A DNA stretch of 64,000 nt from CAYLUN01 sp964386865 (GCA_964386865.1 CAYLUN010000004.1:62001-126000); one strand, 5' to 3'. Positions 1-8,813 are shown, counted from the stretch's first letter. Made by a program: numbers and translations. The notes: generated by a model from the sequence alone, not told the origin.

Positions 1-1059
1 TTCCCCAGCGCCTGCGGCAAGACCAACCTCGCCATGATGGAGCCCAAGATCCCGGGCTGGACCGTCGAGACCATCGGCGACGATATCGCCTGGATGAAGA
101 TCGGCGCGGACGGCCGCCTGTACGCGATCAACCCGGAGGCGGGCTTCTTCGGCGTGGCGCCGGGCACCTCGATGGACAGCAACCCCAACGCGATTCGCAC
201 CATCACGAAGAACACCATCTTCACGAACTGCGCGCTCACCGACGACGGCGACATCTGGTGGGAGGGCATGGGCGGCGAGACGCCGAAGCACGCGATCGAC
301 TGGAAGGGCAACGACTGGGTGCCCGGCCAGCTGGACAAGGACGGAAAGAAGATTCTGGCCGCCCATCCGAACGCCCGCTTCACGGCGCCTGCGGCGCAGT
401 GCCCCGTGATCGCCTCGGAGTGGGAAGATCCCGCAGGCGTGCCGATCGACGCGTTCCTGTTCGGCGGCCGCCGGCCGACGACCATCCCGCTCGTGAACCA
501 GGCCAAGGACTGGACGCACGCGGTGTTCATGGGCTCGGCCGCCGGATCCGAGACCACCGCGGCCAACATCGGCGAAGTCGGCGTGGTCCGCCGCGACCCG
601 ATGGCCATGTTGCCGTTCTTCGGCTACAACGTGGCCGACTACCTGCTGCACTGGCTCACCATGCCGCTGCGCACGGATGCAGCCAAGCTTCCGAAGGTGT
701 TTTTCACCAACTGGTTCCGCAAGGACGAAAAAGGCTTCATGTGGAACGGCTTTGGCGACAACGCGCGCGTGCTGAAGTGGGTCTGCGAGCGGATCGAGGG
801 CAAGGGCAAGGCGCGGGAAACCGCGATCGGTTTCCTCCCTACGGCCGACGCCATCGACATGTCGGGCTACGTGGACAAGAGCCGCGACGAAGCCTGCCTG
901 AAGGCCACGATGGAGGCGCTGCTCTCCGTCGACAAAGAAGGCTGGAAGAAGGAGATCGCGGCGGTCGCGGCCTCCTACGCGAAGTTCGGCGGCCGTCTGC
1001 CGTTTGCGCTGAAGGCCAAGCTGGCCGAGATCGAAAAGGCGCTGGACGCCGCGAAGTAA
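1..1059 (+). CDS. pckG: phosphoenolpyruvate carboxykinase (GTP), 5' end outside window
   Basis: Converts oxaloacetate and GTP to PEP, CO2 and GDP (gluconeogenesis, or anaplerosis in reverse) in the cytosol. The reading frame is open from base 1, so about 352 C-terminal residues of a roughly 600-residue family are visible. The first visible residues, FPSACGKTNLAM, are the P-loop (kinase-1a) motif of GTP-type PEPCK, with the characteristic cysteine. Downstream parts typical of the family follow, such as GMGGETP, FGGRRPTT and the AHTV-equivalent WTHAVFMGS. A strong hairpin terminator follows 23 bases after the stop, so this is the last gene of its transcript. The start lies outside the window. 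Confidence 0.96.
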   Translation, partial: FPSACGKTNLAMMEPKIPGWTVETIGDDIAWMKIGADGRLYAINPEAGFFGVAPGTSMDSNPNAIRTITKNTIFTNCALTDDGDIWWEGMGGETPKHAIDWKGNDWVPGQLDKDGKKILAAHPNARFTAPAAQCPVIASEWEDPAGVPIDAFLFGGRRPTTIPLVNQAKDWTHAVFMGSAAGSETTAANIGEVGVVRRDPMAMLPFFGYNVADYLLHWLTMPLRTDAAKLPKVFFTNWFRKDEKGFMWNGFGDNARVLKWVCERIEGKGKARETAIGFLPTADAIDMSGYVDKSRDEACLKATMEALLSVDKEGWKKEIAAVAASYAKFGGRLPFALKAKLAEIEKALDAAK

Positions 1060-1082
1060 GCGTGCGACGTGTGAAATGAAAA

Positions 1083-1118
1083 GGGAGCCCGGAGCGAAAG
1101 CCCCGGGCTCCCTTTTTT
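1083..1118 (+). terminator. rho-independent terminator after pckG
   Basis: Perfect 10-bp arms GGGAGCCCGG (1083-1092) and CCGGGCTCCC (1103-1112) enclose a 10-base loop and are followed by six T (1113-1118). It lies between the pckG stop and the convergent aldolase gene. Confidence 0.92.
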
Positions 1119-1130
1119 GGGCTGACGGGA

Positions 1131-1775
1131 TCAGCCTCGCAGCGACTGGACGAGCGCGCACGCCTCGCGGCACCGCTGTGCGATTGCGTCCCAGCGCCCT
1201 TCGGCCAGGTCTTCCTTCTTGGCGATCCACGTGCCGCCCACGGCGGCCACGGTGTCGATTCTGAGATAGGAGGCGAGGTTTGCGGGCGTCGCGCCGCCGG
1301 TGGGCATAAACCTCACGCCGGTGTGCTTGTAGGGGGCGGAAAGCGCCTCCAGCAGCTTGGTGCCGCCGAGCGCCTCAGCCGGGAAGAACTTCAGCAGCTT
1401 GCAGCCAAGCTCGAGGCCGGCTTCGATGTCCGACGGGTTCGCGACGCCCGGCACAAAGGGCAGCTTCAGAGCCTGCGCGGCCAGCACGACGCGCGGGTTG
1501 AGCCCTGGCGCGACGGCGAAACGGGCGCCCGCCGACACGGCGGTCTGGACAGTCTCGGGGCTTAGCACCGTGCCCGCGCCCACCAGCAGGGCCGGGCGCT
1601 CGCGAGCGAGGATCCGGATGACCTCCGCCGCGGCGGCGGTGCGGAACGTGATTTCGACGACGGGCAGCCCTCCCTGGAGCAGCGCGTCCGCCAAAGGCAG
1701 GGCGTGCTCGACGTTGTCAATCGCGATGACCGGGACGACGCCCAGTTCGGCGACGCGCTCCATGACAGTAGCCAT
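1131..1775 (-). CDS. eda: 2-keto-3-deoxy-6-phosphogluconate (KDPG)/KHG aldolase
   Basis: Class I aldolase that splits KDPG to pyruvate and glyceraldehyde 3-phosphate, the last step of the Entner-Doudoroff and uronate pathways. The 214-residue product has the family length (about 205-215). The active-site pattern is present: the VVEITFR segment (base Glu), GAGTVLSP, and the Schiff-base lysine in the LLKFFPAE segment, then MPTGG. The ATG at 1775 was chosen because an AAGGAG-type ribosome site lies about 8 bases upstream; the open frame continues further upstream without a better start. A KDG kinase gene at 35351 would provide its substrate. DedA lies 67 bases upstream on the same strand. Confidence 0.93.
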   Translation of the reverse strand: MATVMERVAELGVVPVIAIDNVEHALPLADALLQGGLPVVEITFRTAAAAEVIRILARERPALLVGAGTVLSPETVQTAVSAGARFAVAPGLNPRVVLAAQALKLPFVPGVANPSDIEAGLELGCKLLKFFPAEALGGTKLLEALSAPYKHTGVRFMPTGGATPANLASYLRIDTVAAVGGTWIAKKEDLAEGRWDAIAQRCREACALVQSLRG

Positions 1776-1842
1776 AACGGGAACTCCTTCTCTCAGCGGG
1801 TTGGTGTGCGATGTAAGCATTTCGCCTGCCGTCGCGGACGTG

Positions 1843-2457
1843 TCAGCGCGACAACTGGGCTTGGCGGCGGCGGTAGAAGAAGGCGTAAAGCGCCAGCACA
1901 AGGACACAGGACACGCCCAGCACAAGGGTAGCCTCGCGGAAATAGGCGTGAAGAAGCTCTTTGTTCTTGCCGGCGAAATAGCCGATCCAGGCCAGAATGG
2001 AGGCCCACAGGCCCGCTCCGATACCGGTGTAGAGGCAGAACCGCATGAGGTTCATGCGCGCGAGGCCGGCAGGAAAAGAGATAAAATGGCGCACGCCCAG
2101 GATCAGGCGGCCGGTCAAGGTGCCGATCTCGCCGTGCCGCAAAAAGAACGCCTCCATTTTGGCGAACTTGTGCGGAGGGCACAGGACATACTTGCCGAAT
2201 CTCGTGAAAAACGGGCGGCCAAGCCAGTAGGCGATCCCGTAATTGATCAGCGCGCCCAGAATGCTGCCTATCGTGGCCATCAAGATGGCGATCCAGATGT
2301 TCATCTTTCCCGTGGCGGCCAAATAGCCGGCCTGCGGCATGACCAGCTCGCTGGGCAGCGGCACGAACGTGCTTTCCAGCGTCATCATGATCAGCACGCC
2401 GCCATACCCCGCCTTCTCCACGAACTGCACCGTCATCTCAAACAGCTGCATCAGCAT
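1843..2457 (-). CDS. DedA family inner-membrane protein
   Basis: Member of the DedA/SNARE-associated (VTT) family, polytopic proteins linked to lipid carrier flipping and envelope homeostasis. The 204 residues carry several hydrophobic segments and the family segments ESTFVPLPSELVMPQAGYLA near residues 25-45 and GRLILGVRHFISFPAGLARM in the second half (the G-x-R-x2-P/R-x3-S-x2-A-G motif). Start at 2457 is supported by AGGGGAT about 7 bases upstream; an ATG six bases further in is possible. The substrate cannot be read from the sequence. It precedes eda but the 67-base gap leaves co-transcription open. Confidence 0.9.
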   Translation of the reverse strand: MLMQLFEMTVQFVEKAGYGGVLIMMTLESTFVPLPSELVMPQAGYLAATGKMNIWIAILMATIGSILGALINYGIAYWLGRPFFTRFGKYVLCPPHKFAKMEAFFLRHGEIGTLTGRLILGVRHFISFPAGLARMNLMRFCLYTGIGAGLWASILAWIGYFAGKNKELLHAYFREATLVLGVSCVLVLALYAFFYRRRQAQLSR

Positions 2458-2596
2458 GAAAAAATCCCCTTTTACCGCCAAAGTGACCGCATATGATAGG
2501 GAAAAGGCGGCACAAGTCGAGCCTTGAAACGGGGCGCGCGGGGTGATTCGCTCGCGCACGTCCCGCGCGGTGCGTTTCTCGGCGGCCAAGCGCCGG

Positions 2597-3157
2597 TCAT
2601 TTCTTGGTGCGCGGCTGACCGGAAGGTTTCGGAGCTGCGGTCGAGGGGGCCTTAGCCGTGCCCCCAGTCCCACGCTTGACGCTGGGTTTGGCGGCAGCTT
2701 TCACAGGCGCCGGAGCCGCGCTTTCTTTGACCGTAATGTTTTCGTCGTGCATGGCGCTGATGCCGAGCTGCTTGGCGCCGCACCTTTTGGCGGCATCCAT
2801 CGCCGTGACTACTCGGTCGAAGGCGACGTCCTTGTCCGCCGCGATCAGCACCGGTTGGGTCGCGGGCTCGCGCAACAGCCGCTGGATCGTCGCGAAGAGC
2901 TGGTCGTCTTGAGCCGCCTCGCCGTTGACATAGATCGCGCCGGCGCTCGTGATGTTGACCTGAACCGGCTTGAGCGTGTTATCCACCGGCGTGTTCGCCG
3001 AGCGCGTCTTGGGAAGGTTGATCTTAATCTGCTCTTTGACGAGGAAGGGCGTCATCACCATGAAGATGATCAGCAAAACCAGCGCGACGTCGATGAACGG
3101 GATCATGTTGATCTCGGCCATGACGTCGTACTTGTCGGTGGAGGTGTTGACTTTCAC
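2597..3157 (-). CDS. exbD: ExbD/TolR family biopolymer transport protein
   Basis: Inner-membrane subunit of a proton-driven motor that energises TonB- or TolA-type outer-membrane processes. The 186 residues start with a short cytoplasmic segment, then one membrane helix (about 20-40) that includes the essential Asp in MIPFIDVALVLLIIFMV, then a periplasmic ExbD domain. The last 40 residues are a low-complexity Lys/Pro/Ala tail not typical of the family. It lies 40 bases downstream of the ExbB-like gene, as expected for the pair. No TonB or TolA gene is in the window. Confidence 0.92.
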   Translation of the reverse strand: MKVNTSTDKYDVMAEINMIPFIDVALVLLIIFMVMTPFLVKEQIKINLPKTRSANTPVDNTLKPVQVNITSAGAIYVNGEAAQDDQLFATIQRLLREPATQPVLIAADKDVAFDRVVTAMDAAKRCGAKQLGISAMHDENITVKESAAPAPVKAAAKPSVKRGTGGTAKAPSTAAPKPSGQPRTKK

Positions 3158-3197
3158 GGTGTGCTGTGTGACGCAGGCATGTGCGGCGAGGGGGGCT

Positions 3198-3875
3198 CTA
3201 CCGGAACAGCACGTCGGGCGCGGCGAGGGGCGGCCGCGCGCTCTTTGCTGCGGGAGGCTCCTGGCGGCCGGAAAGCCAGGCGATCAGGTCATACATCGCG
3301 AGGTCTGTTTCCTGCGCCAGGGACTTGATGCTTTGGATGCAGTAGTTGTAGTAGACCACAGACGGTATCGCCACCAAGAGGCCGCAAGCCGTCGTGACCA
3401 GCGCTTCGGCGATGCCAGCCGAAACCACCTCCGCGCCGCCGCCGGAGCTGAGGGCGATGTTGGCGAACGCCTTGATGATGCCGACGACGGTGCCGAGCAA
3501 GCCAACGAACGGTGCCGTGCTGGCGACGGTGCCGAGCATGGACACGCCGCGTCCGAGCAGAAAGAGCTCGCGCTGAATGGCGTGCTCCGAGGCGCGTTCG
3601 CGCGCTTCGCGGTCGCCGGCTTGCTCCAGCACCGCTCGGGCGGCGGCGGCCGCCGGATTGCAGTACCTGCCGCAGTGCGCGAGGGCGGCTTCCTCGCCGC
3701 GCTCCTTGAGGACGCGGATCACCTGGCGCACAAAGGCGGCCGCGTCGCACCGCGTGCGGCGCAGCAAGCGCCAGCGGTCGATGAAGACCGCCGTCGAGAT
3801 CACCGACATGGCCAGCAGGATGGATAGCACGGGCCATCCCTGCTTAACCATTGAAACCACCGAGAAGTCATTCAT
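3198..3875 (-). CDS. exbB: ExbB/TolQ/MotA family proton channel
   Basis: Partner of the ExbD protein encoded next. The 225 residues have an N-terminal membrane helix (about 15-33), a cytoplasmic loop, and two C-terminal helices with the conserved stretch STAPFVGLLGTVVGII followed by a segment ending LLVAIPSVVYYN, the MotA/TolQ/ExbB signature. Length fits the family. It is the first gene of the exbB-exbD pair and lies 143 bases downstream of phoU, with a hairpin between, so it is probably a separate transcription unit from the pst operon. Confidence 0.93.
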   Translation of the reverse strand: MNDFSVVSMVKQGWPVLSILLAMSVISTAVFIDRWRLLRRTRCDAAAFVRQVIRVLKERGEEAALAHCGRYCNPAAAAARAVLEQAGDREARERASEHAIQRELFLLGRGVSMLGTVASTAPFVGLLGTVVGIIKAFANIALSSGGGAEVVSAGIAEALVTTACGLLVAIPSVVYYNYCIQSIKSLAQETDLAMYDLIAWLSGRQEPPAAKSARPPLAAPDVLFR

Positions 3876-3984
3876 AGTCTGTCATCCAGTGCGTTGTCCG
3901 CGACGGCCAGTCGAGGATGTCCAGGGCCACGTTTCTGAACGGGCTGCCAGAGGCGGCATCAGCCTGCGAGGTGCGCGTGGCGGA

Positions 3985-4008
3985 GCAGAGGCGTCTTGCG
4001 GCCTCTGC
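3985..4008. terminator. hairpin between phoU and exbB
   Basis: Perfect 8-bp arms GCAGAGGC (3985-3992) and GCCTCTGC (4001-4008) with an 8-base loop lie just downstream of the phoU stop on the minus strand. There is no T-run, so it may be a weak or factor-assisted terminator, or an RNA-stabilising hairpin. Confidence 0.4.
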
Positions 4009-4018
4009 GGCGCGGGGC

Positions 4019-4711
4019 TCAGGCGGGCGCGTAGGGGCGCCGCATCGTCCGCTTCTGGTCGGCGTGGTGACGGACGTCGACTCCCTCCACGACGAAAATC
4101 GTGATTTCCGCGACATTGGTGGCGTGATCGCCGATGCGCTCCAGATAGCGGGAGATCAGCAGCAGATCCAGGGCCCGCGAAACGGACGTCGGGTCTTTCG
4201 TCATAAAGAGCGTCAAGACGTCGGCAATTTTCGCCTTCAGCTCGTCCAGGCGGTCGTCGCGCAGCAACACATCGCGGGCCAGTGCCACGTTGCGGTTCAC
4301 GAAGGCGCGGAGGCTGTCGCGGACCATGCCGCGTGCGATGACGGCCATCTCGGGGATGATCTCGAAGGGCTTCAGCTGCGGGGCGGTCATCAGGTGTTCG
4401 GCCTTCTGGACGATATTTACGGCCTCGTCGGCGAGGCGCTCCAGCTCGGCATTGGTCTTGACCGCCCCCATGATGAAGCGCAAGTCGCTGGCGGCCGGCT
4501 GGTTCAGCGCGATCAGCGTCATGCAGCTCTCGTCGATCTCAATCTCCATCTGGTTCACGAGCTCCTCGCGCTCGTACACCGGCGAAACCGCATCCGCGTC
4601 GCGCTCAACCACGGTTTTGACCGCATCGGCGATCATGATCTCGGCTAAGGCGCTCATCTTCATGAGGTGAGCCTTCAGGGACTGCAACTGCTCGTCGAAA
4701 TGTCGTTCCAT
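4019..4711 (-). CDS. phoU: phosphate signalling protein PhoU
   Basis: Cytosolic negative regulator linking the Pst transporter to the PhoR-type kinase. The 230-residue all-helical product begins RHFDEQLQSLKAHLMKM and carries two PhoU repeats with metal-binding E/D-rich helices (for example NAELERLADEAVNI and LERIGDHATNVAE, both classic). It is the last gene of the pst operon, 10 bases after the second pstB. No PhoB/PhoR two-component genes are in the window. Confidence 0.95.
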   Translation of the reverse strand: MERHFDEQLQSLKAHLMKMSALAEIMIADAVKTVVERDADAVSPVYEREELVNQMEIEIDESCMTLIALNQPAASDLRFIMGAVKTNAELERLADEAVNIVQKAEHLMTAPQLKPFEIIPEMAVIARGMVRDSLRAFVNRNVALARDVLLRDDRLDELKAKIADVLTLFMTKDPTSVSRALDLLLISRYLERIGDHATNVAEITIFVVEGVDVRHHADQKRTMRRPYAPA

Positions 4712-4721
4712 GGTGTCCGCC

Positions 4722-5483
4722 TTATCCGTATCGGCCGCTGATGTAGTCCTGGGTCCGCTTGTCGCGGGGCGTGGTGAAAATGCCTGCCGTATCGCCGAAT
4801 TCTACCATTTCGCCCAAGAGCATGTAACCGGAAAAGTCTGAAATGCGGGCAGCCTGCTGCATGTTGTGGGTCACGATGACGATCGTGTACTTGGCCTTGA
4901 GCGCGAGCATGAGCTCCTCGATGCGGGCGGTGGCGATCGGGTCGAGCGCCGAGCAGGGCTCGTCCATCAGGATGACTTCCGGCTCCACCGCCAGCAGGCG
5001 CGCGACACACAGCCGCTGCTGCTGGTCCAGGGGCAGCGTGAGCGCGGAGTCGTGCAGCTTGTCTTTGAGCTGGTCCCAGAGCCAGGCGGACTTGAGGCTG
5101 CGCTCCACGACGCCTTCGATCTGCTGGCGATCCTTGACGCCCGCCACGCGCAGCCCGAACGCGACGTTGTCATAAATAGAAAGGGGGAACGGGTTCGGCC
5201 GCTGAAACACCATGCCCACCCGCTTGCGCAGGGCGCACACGTCCATGCCCGACGCGTAGATGTCTTTGCCGTCCAGAAGAATGGTGCCCGTGACCTTCAC
5301 GTGGGGGATCAGATCGTTCATCCGGTTCAAGGCCCGGAGCAGCGTGGATTTGCCGCAGCCAGACGGGCCGATCAGGGCTGTGATGTGATGGGCCTTCACG
5401 CTCATGGGCACGCGCTTGAGCGCCTGGAAATCCCCGTAGAACAGATCCAGGTTCTGCACAGTGATTACGGTGTCTGAAGTCAT
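4722..5483 (-). CDS. pstB: phosphate ABC transporter ATPase PstB, copy with degenerate signature motif
   Basis: One of two adjacent PstB subunits that power phosphate import. In this 253-residue protein Walker A (GPSGCGKST, 39-47), Q-loop (Gln94 in MVFQRPNPFP), Walker B (LMDEP, with E175) and switch histidine (H206 in VTHNMQQAAR) are all intact. The ABC signature, normally LSGGQ, reads LPLDQ (150-154). In an ABC dimer the signature serves the opposite ATP site, so this copy could build a full site only with a partner that has LSGGQ, which the adjacent copy does. Its ATG overlaps the stop of that gene by 4 bases, implying coupled translation. Confidence 0.93.
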   Translation of the reverse strand: MTSDTVITVQNLDLFYGDFQALKRVPMSVKAHHITALIGPSGCGKSTLLRALNRMNDLIPHVKVTGTILLDGKDIYASGMDVCALRKRVGMVFQRPNPFPLSIYDNVAFGLRVAGVKDRQQIEGVVERSLKSAWLWDQLKDKLHDSALTLPLDQQQRLCVARLLAVEPEVILMDEPCSALDPIATARIEELMLALKAKYTIVIVTHNMQQAARISDFSGYMLLGEMVEFGDTAGIFTTPRDKRTQDYISGRYG

Positions 5484-6250
5484 CCGAACCTGCCCGTCAC
5501 GTATTCGTTCGTCCGCTTGTCGTCCGGCACGGTGAAGATCTTCTCGGTCAGCCCGTGCTCCACCAGCTCGCCCAGGAGGAAAAAGGCCGTGTCGTCGGCG
5601 ACGCGCGCCGCCTGTTTGGTGTTGTTGGTCACGAGCACAATGGTGTATTTCGCCTTGAGTACGGTCAGCGCCTCCTCGATCTTGGCCGTCGAGATCGGGT
5701 CAAGCCCGGAGCAGGGCTCGTCGAGGAGGATCACCTCGAGTTCCTCCATGGCCAACACGCGTGCCAGGCAGAGCCGCTGCTGCTGGCCCCCAGAGAGCCG
5801 GAGGCCAGACATCTGGAGCCGGTCTTTGACCTCGTCCCACAGAAAGGCGGCCTGAAGGCTGCGCTCGACGATCTCATCCAGCCTTGCGCGCTTGCGAATG
5901 CCGGAAAGCCGCGGCCCGTAAACCACGTTCTCATAGATGCTCATCGGCAGCGCGACGGGAAGCGCAAAGAGCATGCCCACCCGCTTGCGCAGAGAAACCA
6001 CGTCGAACGCCGGGTGGTAGATGTCTTGCCCGTCCAGCAGCACTTGACCTTCGACGTGCAGTTCCGGCACCAGGTCGTTCAGCCGGTTGAGCGCGCGGAG
6101 AAAGGTGGTCTTTCCTGAGCCTGCGGGCCCGATGATGCCCAGGATCCGGTGGGCGGGAATGTTCAACGTGATGTCCCTCAGCGAGTCTTCTTTGCCCTGG
6201 AACACGCTGAAGCGCGAGACGGAGATCTTCGTGTCGGTCGGTGCGCTCAT
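5480..6250 (-). CDS. pstB: phosphate ABC transporter ATPase PstB, copy with degenerate Q-loop and H-switch
   Basis: Second PstB-type ATPase, 256 residues from the ATG at 6250, which overlaps the pstA stop by 4 bases. A much longer open frame upstream of this ATG is only an overlap with pstA. Walker A (GPAGSGKTT, 41-49), signature (LSGGQ, 152-156) and Walker B (LLDEP, E178) are canonical. The Q-loop reads LFALPVALP, with Ala96 where Gln is expected, and the switch reads VTNNTKQAAR, with Asn209 in place of His. The losses are the mirror image of those in the neighbouring copy, which points to an obligate heterodimer with one consensus and one degenerate ATP site. Confidence 0.92.
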   Translation of the reverse strand: MSAPTDTKISVSRFSVFQGKEDSLRDITLNIPAHRILGIIGPAGSGKTTFLRALNRLNDLVPELHVEGQVLLDGQDIYHPAFDVVSLRKRVGMLFALPVALPMSIYENVVYGPRLSGIRKRARLDEIVERSLQAAFLWDEVKDRLQMSGLRLSGGQQQRLCLARVLAMEELEVILLDEPCSGLDPISTAKIEEALTVLKAKYTIVLVTNNTKQAARVADDTAFFLLGELVEHGLTEKIFTVPDDKRTNEYVTGRFG

Positions 6251-7086
6251 CGAGACCTCTTGGCTATGAAACGGTGCATCATGGTGTAGGAGAGCAGGTT
6301 GACCAGAAGAACCGAAATGATCAGCACGGCGGCGGTCGCGTAAGCGTTCTCGTTGGAAATGCCTTCGCGCGCCAAGATGTAAAAGTGGACGGACATGGTG
6401 CGAACCGAGTCGAAGGCGGTCATGGGCATCCGCAGGGAGGACCCGGCCGTAAAAATGACGGCGGCGGTCTCGCCGATCGAGCGGCCGATGCCCAAGATGA
6501 CCCCCGTGACGATGCCGGGCAGCGCGTTGGGCAACACCACCTTGAGCACCGTCTCCCAGCGTGTCGCGCCCAGCGAGAAGCTGACTTCCCGGTAGGCGTT
6601 CGGCACCGCCCGGATCGCCTCTTCGGAGGTGCGTATGATCGTGGGAAGCACCATGATCGCGAGGGTGAGAGCGCCCGAAAGCAGGCACCAGCCCATCTTC
6701 AGCATCACCACGAAGAAGATGAAGCCGAACAGGCCGAAAATGATCGAAGGGATGCCGGCGAGGCAGTCCGTGCCGAACCGGAGCGCGCGGGTCAGCCGGT
6801 TCTCGCGGGTGTACTCCGTCAGGTAGATGGCTGTGCCGACGCCCAGCGGAAGCGCGATGGCGATGGCCATGAGCGGGAGCAAGATGGTCCCCACCAGGGT
6901 TGGCAGGATGCCGCCGGCTTTGCCCATGTCCTTGGGCGCGGAGGAGAGAAACTCCCAGGTCACGCCGGGCAGCCCTTTGCCCAACACGAAAACGATGATG
7001 AACACCAGCACGACGACGGTCAAAAGCGTTGCCGTCCCCAAGATCGCGACGGCCAGCGCCTGCGTGATTTTCGGCGAGACCCTCAC
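6247..7086 (-). CDS. pstA: phosphate ABC transporter permease PstA
   Basis: Inner-membrane permease subunit of the Pst importer. The 279 residues contain about six membrane helices and the binding-protein-dependent permease EAA loop (SFSLGATRWETVLKVVLPNA, then GIVTGVILGIGRSIGETAAVIF). It overlaps pstC at its start and pstB at its end by 4 bases each, so the operon is translationally coupled. PstA rather than PstC is assigned by gene order and by the short N-terminus before the permease core. Confidence 0.94.
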   Translation of the reverse strand: MRVSPKITQALAVAILGTATLLTVVVLVFIIVFVLGKGLPGVTWEFLSSAPKDMGKAGGILPTLVGTILLPLMAIAIALPLGVGTAIYLTEYTRENRLTRALRFGTDCLAGIPSIIFGLFGFIFFVVMLKMGWCLLSGALTLAIMVLPTIIRTSEEAIRAVPNAYREVSFSLGATRWETVLKVVLPNALPGIVTGVILGIGRSIGETAAVIFTAGSSLRMPMTAFDSVRTMSVHFYILAREGISNENAYATAAVLIISVLLVNLLSYTMMHRFIAKRSR

Positions 7087-7940
7087 TTCTTGCTCCTCTT
7101 GCCCTTGATCGTCGAGAGGGCGATGGCGTTTAGGATCATGATCACAACGAAGAGCACGATGCCTGTGGCAAACAGGGCTTCGCGGGCCATGCCGGTGGCG
7201 TTGGCCATCTCCAGCGCGATGTTCGCGGTCAGCGTGCGAACCGGGTCCGTGATGGCGTGGGGGATCTTCACGGTGTTGCCCGCCACCATGATGACCGCCA
7301 TGGTTTCGCCCAGCGCCCGGCCCATGGCCAGAATAATGCTGGCGATGATTCCGGAGCGGGCCGCTTTGATCGTCACCATGTGGACGCTCTGCCAGCGAGT
7401 CGCGCCGAGGGCCAGCGCTCCTTCCCGGTACGAGTTGGGAACCGCGCCGATGGCGTCAGACGAGATGCTGATCACCGTGGGGAGCACCATGACGCCGAGG
7501 ATGATGGAGGCCGCCAGAATCGAGAGGCCCGGCCCGCCCAGGTTCTCGCGGATGAAGGGCGCCAGCACCATGACGCCCAGAAAACCGAAGACCACGGAAG
7601 GTATGCCCGCCAACAGCTCGATGGTGGGCTTGATGACCCGCATGACCGAGCGGGGCAAGAACTCGTTCATGAAAATCGCTCCGGCGATGCCCAGCGGGGC
7701 GCCGATCAGCATCGCCCCGAGCGTCACGTAGAGCGAGGAGACGATCATCGGGTAGATGCCGAACTGGCCGTTCTGCGGATTCCAGTCCGAGGAGAACAGA
7801 AAATCGCCAATCCCAACCTTCAGCATGAAGGGGAACCCCTCCTTGAAGATGAAGACGGCTATCAGCAAGAGGCTTGCCAGCGCTGAAAACGCGACCAGCG
7901 TCAGCAACCCCTTTGCCACCTTTTCGCCGTTCATTCGCAT
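7083..7940 (-). CDS. pstC: phosphate ABC transporter permease PstC
   Basis: Second permease subunit, 285 residues with six predicted membrane helices. Typical PstC segments are SLYVTLGAMLIGAPLGIAGA, ELLAGIPSVVFGFLG and the EAA loop ALGATRWQSVHMVTIKAA followed by ILAMGRALGETMAVIMVAGN. It follows pstS by 28 bases and overlaps pstA by 4. Confidence 0.95.
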   Translation of the reverse strand: MRMNGEKVAKGLLTLVAFSALASLLLIAVFIFKEGFPFMLKVGIGDFLFSSDWNPQNGQFGIYPMIVSSLYVTLGAMLIGAPLGIAGAIFMNEFLPRSVMRVIKPTIELLAGIPSVVFGFLGVMVLAPFIRENLGGPGLSILAASIILGVMVLPTVISISSDAIGAVPNSYREGALALGATRWQSVHMVTIKAARSGIIASIILAMGRALGETMAVIMVAGNTVKIPHAITDPVRTLTANIALEMANATGMAREALFATGIVLFVVIMILNAIALSTIKGKRSKK

Positions 7941-7968
7941 GGTGTGGTTGGCGCCCTTGAGAAGCCGC

Positions 7969-8769
7969 TCACTTGGCTTTGATTAGGCCGTTGGCATGCA
8001 GCAGGGCTTGCGCCTCTGCGGACATCAGGTAGTCCAAGAACGCGGTGCAGGCGGGGGTGATCTTGTCCGTGTACACCAGAAACACCGGGCGCACCAGTTT
8101 GTAGTCTCCCGTCATGATGTCCTTCTCGCAGCAGGAAAAGCCGTCCACCGTGACCGGCTTGATCTTCTCGTTGATCAGGCCGTGCGAGAGGTAGCCGACG
8201 GCGTTTGCGTCGTTGGCTACGGTCTCGCGGATGGTGCCGTTCGAATCTTGGATCAGGGCGTCTCCGGTGAGGGACGCCCCGCCGATGATCTGCTCGAAGG
8301 AGGAGCGCGTGCCGGATCCGGCCTCGCGCGAGATGACGGCGATGGCGTGGTCCGGGCCGCCAACCTCTTTCCAGTTTTTGATGCCGCCGCTGAAGATGCC
8401 GCGAACCTGCTCCATCGTTAGGCCGGTGATGGCGTTGGCGGGGTTGACCACGACCGCGATTCCGTCGCGGGCAACCACGAGGTTCTTAAGGGCGTCCGCC
8501 TCCTTGGGCAAGCGCACGAGGTCGGCCATCCCGATCTGGGCTGCGCCTGACAGGGCGGACTGGATGCCGAGCGCTGAGCCGCCGCCCTGGATCGTGATCG
8601 AGACGTCGGAATGGTCGGTCATGTATTGGTCGGCGAGCTTCTCGGCGAACGGCTGGAAGGCGGTAGACCCCGCCAGGGTGATGCTCTCGCGGGGTTTTCC
8701 GCAGCCCGACACCAGCACGGCGCTGGCTATCACACAACTCACACACAGCTTGCTGGCGATGCTCTGCAT
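7969..8769 (-). CDS. pstS: phosphate-binding lipoprotein PstS
   Basis: Exported solute-binding protein that delivers phosphate to PstCA. The 266 residues begin with a signal peptide ending in a lipobox (LVSG-Cys23), so it is probably a lipoprotein. Ligand-loop motifs are present: AGSTAFQPF, GGGSALGIQ and REAGSGTRSSFEQ, the last being the classic phosphate-contact loop. GGAG lies 8 bases before the ATG. It is first in the pst operon, with a Pho-box-like direct repeat 83 bases upstream. Confidence 0.95.
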   Translation of the reverse strand: MQSIASKLCVSCVIASAVLVSGCGKPRESITLAGSTAFQPFAEKLADQYMTDHSDVSITIQGGGSALGIQSALSGAAQIGMADLVRLPKEADALKNLVVARDGIAVVVNPANAITGLTMEQVRGIFSGGIKNWKEVGGPDHAIAVISREAGSGTRSSFEQIIGGASLTGDALIQDSNGTIRETVANDANAVGYLSHGLINEKIKPVTVDGFSCCEKDIMTGDYKLVRPVFLVYTDKITPACTAFLDYLMSAEAQALLHANGLIKAK

Positions 8770-8813
8770 TGTTTCGCTCCTCGTTGAAACCCAATTTCGC
8801 TAACCAGGTTCTA

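Noticed and set aside
5480..6688. 402-codon version of the second pstB
   Set aside because: The extra 146 N-terminal residues are pstA read in another frame; PstB homology begins at the ATG at 6250, which overlaps the pstA stop in the typical 4-base manner.
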